Positions 58,832 through 64,000 of a stretch of DNA of 64,000 nt are shown here, one piece after another. Positions within the stretch are counted from its first letter, which is position 1. Each line of letters opens with the position of its first letter. The stretch comes from Marixanthomonas sp002364245. Its GTDB lineage: Bacteria; Bacteroidota; Bacteroidia; Flavobacteriales; Flavobacteriaceae. Where the stretch lies: positions 310,001 to 374,000 of the forward strand of contig CAXAZF010000002.1 in NCBI GenBank assembly GCA_963973455.1, read 5' to 3'. The notes under the pieces were generated by a model, which did not search any database, was not told where the DNA came from, and was given only the letters and a program-made list of their open reading frames with translations. The translations under genes were made by a program, and so were the position numbers.

Positions 58832-61006
58832 TTAAAACTTAATAGTCGCCCCTACTAAGAAATTAGTTTTAGCTTGTGGATAAAAACCAGCACCTTCAAA
58901 AGTTACTGTATTACCTTGATCATTTACATCATCAAAAGTAAAGAAGTATCCGTTGGAGACATATTCCACATTAAAAATGTTGTTTACCAAACCTGTAAAC
59001 AGAATTTCGTTTACAAAAGGTACATTTTCCCATCTGTATGCTACATTCAAGTTATTGATAAAATAGCTGTCTAATTTTGAAACTTCGCTATCAATATTTC
59101 CCATAAATTGTTCGCCTACAAACTTAGATAGTAATGCTACTTGTACATTTTTAACTGGACGATATTCTAACATGTTTCCGGTTACAATTTCTGGTGAAAA
59201 TGAAATATTTGTGTTTCCTAAATTAACCAATTCACCATTTTGAGATGCTACAAAATCTACGTTTTTGTTAGAACTTAAGGCAACATTTGGCCTCATGCTT
59301 ATTTGATTGGTAATAGTAATATTTGCATCTACTTCAAGCCCTAAACGATAACTTTCTCCACTGGTAGTTCGTAGCGGTGCTCCAACATCATTAAGCTCAC
59401 CTGAAAGCACTAATTGATCTTTATAATCCATATAAAACAAGTTTGTATTTACTTGCACTGCTTCGGAAGCGTAACGCCATCCTAATTCAAAATCGTCTAA
59501 TTTTTCAGGGGTGGTGATACCTTCTTCAAAATCGTTCCGGGTAGGCTCACGGTGGGCTCTTCCGTAGGAAGTGTAAAACTGGTTGGCATCATTCAATTGA
59601 AAAGAAACGCCGGCTTTTGGATTGAAAAAGCTATATGTTTCATCTACATTAAGCGGCACAATGTCTGAAGAAATTCCACTCGTTTCATAACTTAAAAAAC
59701 GACCCTGTAAGTCTCCAAAAACCTGCCATTGTTCATTAAAGCGATAGGTAGCTTTTGCAAAGGTTGTAAATTCATTTTTTGTTGCATCACTAAAATAATA
59801 TCTATCACATATTTCAGAATCACTTGCATACCGTGCCCAAATTACTTCGCCATAATGATCGCCTTTATAGGTGCTAAAAAATGCTCCTGCAGAAATAGTA
59901 AGCGCATCGTCTTTGTAGTTTATATTAGCATTTACGGCGTAGAAGTCATTATCTAACCAACGACGACGTATTAAATCGGTTGTGTTTATAGTTTCTCCTC
60001 CAATTTCAATTAGGTCAAAACCATACATCTCAAACTCTTCATCTTCTTTGTATTGCTCAAAATAACCTCTTCCGTAGGTATAATTTAAGGCAACATTACT
60101 GCTCCAGTTGTTATCATAACGCTGATTCCAAAGCACTTGATAGTGATCTTGTGCATAATTATCTACTTCGTTATCATAAAAGCGTGTGTTACCATCTTCA
60201 TCGGTATACATCCCCGAAGGGTTAAACGTTCTATCGTTTTCTAAGGTTTCGGCATCGATACCATTCCAAGCTTGATAGGTTTCTTCTTGCCCACCAAAGG
60301 TCAATACTTTTACAAGTGTATTTCGGTCTTTATACGCTCCTTGCAGGAAATAGGATTTTAAATCGGAACTAGCTCTATCAATATAGCCGTCTGATTCAAT
60401 TTTAGATAGACGCCCGGCGATTTCTATGCGATCTTTTAAAAGTCCAGTGCTAAATTTCACATTGTGCTTTCGGGTGTTGAACGAACCAAATGAATTTGAA
60501 ATTTCACCGTAGGCTTCTTCAGAAGTTCCGTCGGTTAAAATATTCAAGCTCGCTCCAAACGCTCCAGAACCATTACTTGATGTTCCTACTCCACGTTGTA
60601 ATTGTAAGTTTTGAATAGAAGAAGCAAAATCGGGCATGTTTACCCAAAAGGTTCCTTGACTTTCAGAATCATTATAAGGGATTCCATTTAGTGTTACATT
60701 CACTCGTGAGGCATCACTACCTCTTACGCGAATGTAAGTATAGCCAACGCCAGCTCCAGCATCGCTGGTAGTCACTACAGACGGTAAATAATTAAGTAGA
60801 TAAGGAACATCTTGTCCTAAGTTTCGGGTTTCAATTTCCTCGTCATCGAGGTTTGAGTGGGTAATTGGCGAGTCTGCATCTACGCGTACTGCCTGGATAA
60901 ACACTTCTTCCAAGCTTTCAACTTTTGTTGAATCTTGCTGTGTTTCTTGTGCGATGGCTGCTATGGTTGTTGTTAGTAAAGCAGCCGAAATAAATAACGA
61001 TTTCAT
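58832..61006 (-). CDS. TonB-dependent receptor, thiamine-related
   Basis: 724 aa outer-membrane receptor. Signal peptide ending AAIAQ, a likely TonB box (EEVFIQAVRVDADSP), plug domain with RVRGSDASRVNVTLNGIPYNDSESQGTFWVN and LQLQRGVGTSSNGSGAFGASLNI, then a ~550-residue beta-barrel ending in the aromatic strand FLVGATIKF. No N-terminal carboxypeptidase-like domain, so it is a simple-substrate type, not a SusC. The TPP riboswitch in its leader says the substrate is thiamine, its phosphates or a precursor. In Bacteroidota such receptors are known (Omr1) with pnuT nearby; here no pnuT follows. Confidence 0.92.
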   Translation of the reverse strand: MKSLFISAALLTTTIAAIAQETQQDSTKVESLEEVFIQAVRVDADSPITHSNLDDEEIETRNLGQDVPYLLNYLPSVVTTSDAGAGVGYTYIRVRGSDASRVNVTLNGIPYNDSESQGTFWVNMPDFASSIQNLQLQRGVGTSSNGSGAFGASLNILTDGTSEEAYGEISNSFGSFNTRKHNVKFSTGLLKDRIEIAGRLSKIESDGYIDRASSDLKSYFLQGAYKDRNTLVKVLTFGGQEETYQAWNGIDAETLENDRTFNPSGMYTDEDGNTRFYDNEVDNYAQDHYQVLWNQRYDNNWSSNVALNYTYGRGYFEQYKEDEEFEMYGFDLIEIGGETINTTDLIRRRWLDNDFYAVNANINYKDDALTISAGAFFSTYKGDHYGEVIWARYASDSEICDRYYFSDATKNEFTTFAKATYRFNEQWQVFGDLQGRFLSYETSGISSDIVPLNVDETYSFFNPKAGVSFQLNDANQFYTSYGRAHREPTRNDFEEGITTPEKLDDFELGWRYASEAVQVNTNLFYMDYKDQLVLSGELNDVGAPLRTTSGESYRLGLEVDANITITNQISMRPNVALSSNKNVDFVASQNGELVNLGNTNISFSPEIVTGNMLEYRPVKNVQVALLSKFVGEQFMGNIDSEVSKLDSYFINNLNVAYRWENVPFVNEILFTGLVNNIFNVEYVSNGYFFTFDDVNDQGNTVTFEGAGFYPQAKTNFLVGATIKF

Positions 61007-61038
61007 TCGTAAAAATTTAATTACGAATAAAAGGGGCC
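61004..61038 (-). promoter_or_regulatory. Hairpin over the receptor start codon, possible riboswitch switch region
   Basis: On the minus strand ATTCGTA (61028-61022) pairs with TACGAAT (61011-61005), a 7-bp stem whose last two bases are the A and T of the start codon. Just before it, CCCCTTT (61036-61030) is complementary to AAAGGGG inside the aptamer (61203-61197), so a switch between two pairings is possible. This would control translation, not termination; no T-run terminator is seen. Confidence 0.5.
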
Positions 61039-61110
61039 ATTATTCTCGGTTAATAAAAGGTTTAAAATTTCCAATAAAAATGACTTTTACTGGCTACAAC
61101 TGCTTGTTGT

Positions 61111-61207
61111 TCTTTTCCTAAACAGCATTACCTGTTCTAGGTTCTATGGGTATAATCTCAGCTTCAAATAATTTAAAAAATAAATTAAAATAGGCACCCC
61201 TTTGAGA
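61111..61207 (-). promoter_or_regulatory. TPP riboswitch (THI element)
   Basis: The minus-strand leader contains the conserved THI parts in order: AAAGGGGTGCC at about 61203-61193, an AT-rich P3 stem, GCTGAGATTATACCC (61162-61148), GAACCT, then ACAGGTAATGCTGTTTAGGAA. All match the TPP-binding aptamer consensus (GGGGUGCC, CUGAGAuuauACCC, GAACCUG, GGUUAAUxCxxGCGxAGGGA type). It responds to thiamine pyrophosphate and normally switches the downstream gene off. Confidence 0.93.
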
Positions 61208-61214
61208 TGTGCGG

Positions 61215-61222
61215 CAAAAGTA
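61215..61222 (-). promoter_or_regulatory. -7 box of the riboswitch-receptor transcript
   Basis: TACTTTTG on the minus strand, exact TAnnTTTG match. Transcription would start around 61209, right where the aptamer begins, which supports both assignments. Confidence 0.65.
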
Positions 61223-61299
61223 AACAACACTTTAAGATTGTAAAAGTGTAATCGCACTTTTTTATCATATCATTAATATACTGTCCTTTACATTGTATG

Positions 61300-61307
61300 T
61301 ATTTTTG
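61300..61307 (+). promoter_or_regulatory. -7 box four bases before the hybrid kinase start
   Basis: TATTTTTG matches TAnnTTTG. The start ATG is at 61312, so a start site 5-7 bases after the box would give an RNA beginning at the AUG. No TTG at -33. Confidence 0.4.
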
Positions 61308-61311
61308 AAAG

Positions 61312-63750
61312 ATGCCAAAAACCAAAAACAGATTTACTTTTAAGATCATCCTTAGCTACTTAGTTTTAGGTGCTTTAGCTGTAGTAGTAGGATATTTTAT
61401 TTATTCTGAATTTAAAAACTACCTCAACGATTCTACCGAAAAAACTGAGGAAAAGAAGTTTTTCGCCACAGGATCACTTATTAATTTAGTGTATGAGGCT
61501 GATAGTTTTTCACGTTTGGCTTTACTTACCCAAAAAGAAGAGGATTACGTAAAGTATATCACCTTAAGCGACTCACTGTTTGAAAAAATTGAAAACATAA
61601 AGTCACTCACCAACGACGACTATCAAAAAAAACAATTAGATAGCGTTCGCGAACTCCTTACCGAAAAGAAAAAAAACATAGAGCAGCTACGAATTTTAAA
61701 AATTACAAATAGCAAAGACAGCTCATTGGACGATATTTTAAATGAGTTTAAAAAGTTAGACAACTCTATGGGACGGTTGTCTTTAGAAACTTTCGTAAAC
61801 AAACCCGAAGATCTAACCGATCAAGAACGTTCTTTTTGGAAGTCGTATATAGAATTTTTAAATGAAAGCAGCGATATAGACACAACACAAGTACAAACGC
61901 GCATTGTAGATTCTATGTTAGCCGCTTCAAGATATATTGTTGCTGAAGCCAAGCGCGAAAACTCTCGTGCTCGACGCTCGCTTCAAGAAAAGGAAAACGA
62001 ACTAATAAGAAACGATCTCACCCTATCCTCACAGTTAAGACGTATTATAACCGATTTTGAAGCTGAAAATATAAAACTGAATGACCTAGAAAAAGCTAAC
62101 AGAGAAGCGTCTGTAGACCGGACCGTAACAATTTTACAAGGTGCCGCTGTTGTAGGCTTTATTATCATTTTACTATTCACCTATTTTATATTAACCGACT
62201 TTTTTAGAGCCGAACGATTTAAAAAATCGCTCGAAAAATCTAAAGAATATGCTGAAGATCTCTTAAAAAGTAGAGAACAGCTCATTGCTACAGTAAGCCA
62301 TGACCTTAAGACACCTTTAAACACTATTGTTGGGTACACTGGTTTAATGGAAAACACTCCACTTTCAGAAAAACAAAATCACTACGTATATCAAATAACT
62401 GCGGGATCGCAATATGTATCGAAATTGGTTAATGATCTGCTCGATTTTTCAAAATTAGAAGCTGGAAAACTTCAAATAGAATCTGTTCCCTTTTCGTTAG
62501 AAAACGTGTTGCAACAGACTGTAAAAACTTATGAAGATATGTATTCAGAAAAGCCTGTATCGCTTGTTTTACATATTGATTCAGTATTACAGAACAATGT
62601 TTATGAAAGTGACCCCTTACGTATTCAGCAAATTTTACATAACCTTGTTGGAAACGCTTTTAAGTTTACTGAAGAAGGAAGCATTGAAGTAAAAGCTACA
62701 CAAGAAAAAGCTAATGAAAAGCAAATCGAATTACGGATAGACGTAAAAGATACCGGAATTGGAATTTCTGAAGAAAAGCAACAACTCATTTTTAAAGAAT
62801 TTACACAAGCTGAAGCCGATACAGCTAAAAAATTTGGGGGTTACGGTTTAGGGTTGGCTATTTCAAAAAAACTTGCTAAACTGCTTGACGGAAACCTTTC
62901 AGTTAAAAGTGATCTTAATGATGGAAGTACATTTACGCTGCAAATTCCGCTTACAATCTCAACTAGAGCAGTCCGACCGGCTGCAACACCAGTAGCAAAC
63001 AACTTAAGTAATTTACAAGCGGTTATTTTTGACGATGACCCTGCTATGCGGACCATGCTTTCAGAATTATTTGAGCAAATGGATATTAAAGCTAATGATT
63101 TTGAAAAATTTTCCACTTTTGAAAAATTAGAATCCATTGACTTCGATTTTATTTTAACCGACATTCAAATGCCTTCTATTAGCGGATTTGAAGTGCTAAA
63201 TAAATTAAAAAAAGGTGAGGTGGCCACTTACACCAATCAGCCAATAATCGCTATGACAGGTAGTCGTGAACACACTAGGCAAACCTATCTAGACAAAGGC
63301 TTTGCTGAAGTTTTACAGAAACCATTTACTAAAAGCGATTTGCTGCTTGTTTTAGGCAAAGTGTTTCCTAATAAATTTTCAGAGCCTTCAAAAAAGACCA
63401 CCGGGACTATTTCAGAAGAAAAAAGTGAGCTTTATGATCTTACGCTATTAAAATCTTTTTTAGAAACTGAAGAAGCATTACAAGATGTTTTACAGGTTTT
63501 TTATAAAGAGACTAAGAAAGATATGGCCGAATTAAAAGCTAAAATTGATAGTGAAAATATAGAAGGAGTTAGTCAAACAGCTCATAAAATGCTAACGATG
63601 TGTCGCCAAATTGACACTAAAAAAGTAGTGCCTATTCTTGAAACCTTAGAATATATTTCAACAGAAGAAAAAAATGATATGCCTTCTCTTTTTGAAGCCT
63701 TAGAAAAGGAAATAAACAATGTTATTACAGATTTACAAAAACATCATTAA
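61312..63750 (+). CDS. Hybrid sensor histidine kinase with receiver and Hpt domains
   Basis: 812 aa. Membrane helices at about 11-32 and 270-291, a ~235-residue helical periplasmic sensor between (LITLSDSLFEKIE-type coils), then HisKA with His in TVSHDLKTPLNTIVGY (about residue 330), HATPase (NLVGNAFKFTEEGS, DTGIGISEEK, GGYGLGLAIS), a receiver with DDDPAMR and phosphorylated Asp in ILTDIQMPSISG (about 617), and an Hpt domain with His in QTAHKMLTMCR (about 758). A four-step phosphorelay within one protein whose final regulator is elsewhere or the neighbour NtrC-type gene. Stop overlaps that gene by 3 bases. Confidence 0.95.
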   Translation: MPKTKNRFTFKIILSYLVLGALAVVVGYFIYSEFKNYLNDSTEKTEEKKFFATGSLINLVYEADSFSRLALLTQKEEDYVKYITLSDSLFEKIENIKSLTNDDYQKKQLDSVRELLTEKKKNIEQLRILKITNSKDSSLDDILNEFKKLDNSMGRLSLETFVNKPEDLTDQERSFWKSYIEFLNESSDIDTTQVQTRIVDSMLAASRYIVAEAKRENSRARRSLQEKENELIRNDLTLSSQLRRIITDFEAENIKLNDLEKANREASVDRTVTILQGAAVVGFIIILLFTYFILTDFFRAERFKKSLEKSKEYAEDLLKSREQLIATVSHDLKTPLNTIVGYTGLMENTPLSEKQNHYVYQITAGSQYVSKLVNDLLDFSKLEAGKLQIESVPFSLENVLQQTVKTYEDMYSEKPVSLVLHIDSVLQNNVYESDPLRIQQILHNLVGNAFKFTEEGSIEVKATQEKANEKQIELRIDVKDTGIGISEEKQQLIFKEFTQAEADTAKKFGGYGLGLAISKKLAKLLDGNLSVKSDLNDGSTFTLQIPLTISTRAVRPAATPVANNLSNLQAVIFDDDPAMRTMLSELFEQMDIKANDFEKFSTFEKLESIDFDFILTDIQMPSISGFEVLNKLKKGEVATYTNQPIIAMTGSREHTRQTYLDKGFAEVLQKPFTKSDLLLVLGKVFPNKFSEPSKKTTGTISEEKSELYDLTLLKSFLETEEALQDVLQVFYKETKKDMAELKAKIDSENIEGVSQTAHKMLTMCRQIDTKKVVPILETLEYISTEEKNDMPSLFEALEKEINNVITDLQKHH

Positions 63751-64000
63751 AGCTCAATATTATATTGCTCTAGTTTGTTGTAAAGTGTCTTTCTTGTAAT
63801 ATTCAATAATTTTGCAGCTCGTGATTTATTGTTTCCCGTTTCCTTTAAAGCATTAATTATCAACTGCTTTTCATTACTTTCTTTTGAAAAATCAGTTTTT
63901 GTCGTAACAGTTTCCTTTGCCGTTACTACTTCTCGTGGAATTACCTCTAATGGTATTTTTTCATCCGGTGTTAAAAGTACTGAGCGTTTAATAATATTCT
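63747..64000 (-). CDS. NtrC-type sigma-54 activator, C-terminal end (runs off the right edge)
   Basis: About 83 residues of a C-terminus lie in the window. It ends with a Fis-type HTH: LIINALKETGNNKSRAAKLLNITRKTLYNKLEQYNIEL, preceded by the NIIKRSVLL stretch that follows the AAA+ domain in NtrC-family activators. A DNA-binding end of a sigma-54-dependent response regulator. Its stop overlaps the hybrid kinase stop (3 bases shared), convergent. The kinase is a likely partner, by position only. Confidence 0.88.
   Translation of the reverse strand, partial: NIIKRSVLLTPDEKIPLEVIPREVVTAKETVTTKTDFSKESNEKQLIINALKETGNNKSRAAKLLNITRKTLYNKLEQYNIEL

Noticed and set aside
1..64000. Prophage, insertion sequences, CRISPR arrays or anti-phage island
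   Set aside because: No transposase, integrase, terminal repeats, repeat-spacer arrays or known defence proteins are found. The window is mostly core genome, so the novel signals are small elements, not a large system.

Overview
The window reads as a chromosomal segment of a low-GC marine-type Flavobacteriaceae (Bacteroidota). The evidence is: type IX secretion C-terminal sorting domains on two exported proteins; promoter -7 boxes of the form TAnnTTTG with little sign of Shine-Dalgarno use; DnaE with a fused N-terminal proofreading exonuclease; Bacteroidota-restricted families (DUF4271, DUF4296, DUF3098, DUF3127); and lipoproteins with acidic residues just after the lipobox cysteine. I see no insertion sequence, prophage, CRISPR array or rRNA operon. 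Almost all of it is core genome with small accessory patches.

Layout. 1-829: end of a membrane metallophosphoesterase gene and an intergenic region with two possible small RNAs. 0.8-7.7 kb: OppC-type permease, C-terminal processing protease, Kdo transferase, a DUF2461 gene broken by a one-base frameshift, three tandem small acidic lipoproteins and a small membrane protein. 7.8-15 kb: tRNA-Asp, DUF58 protein, ClpP paralogue, thioredoxin, DnaE, DUF2383 protein. 15.3-21 kb: rpsP-rimM-trmN6, glutaryl-CoA dehydrogenase, DUF3050, metallophosphoesterase, SGNH lipoprotein. 21-25.6 kb (minus): the mrp-nfu-ferredoxin reductase-ferredoxin cluster, then trmB, a LysE exporter and an alkyltransferase-like protein. 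25.7-32.7 kb: MurG-like glycosyltransferase, PhoR/PhoB-like pair, T9SS cargo, LuxE-like acyl transferase, tyrS. 32.8-41.5 kb: epimerase, a polyprenol-phosphate glycosyltransferase-pyrC-DUF4296 operon, DUF4271-hemD, pckA, saccharopine dehydrogenase-like protein. 41.5-49.6 kb: zinc peptidase, leuS, ftsX-DUF3098-uppP-truB, tag. 50-58 kb: secreted peptidylarginine/agmatine deiminase-like enzyme, aat, short-chain fatty acid transporter, DUF1493, DUF3127, flavin reductase, an orphan histidine kinase with a zinc-ribbon partner, HIT protein, greA. 58.3-64 kb: a degenerate Rieske-like lipoprotein, a TonB-dependent receptor behind a clear TPP riboswitch, a hybrid histidine kinase and the end of an NtrC-family regulator.

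How it works together. Much of the window is housekeeping: translation and tRNA (rpsP, rimM, trmN6, trmB, truB, tyrS, leuS, aat, tRNA-Asp), envelope construction (waaA, uppP, ftsX, polyprenol-phosphate glycosyltransferase) and Fe-S/redox chemistry (mrp, nfu, ferredoxin and its reductase). The clearest regulatory element is the TPP riboswitch, which marks the receptor as a thiamine-related outer-membrane importer. The items most worth a second look are the candidate small RNAs at 586-797, the extra block inside LeuRS, the Rieske-like lipoprotein that has lost both histidine ligands, a terminator-like hairpin right after the predicted greA start site, and several -7 boxes so close to start codons that the transcripts would be leaderless or the starts need moving.
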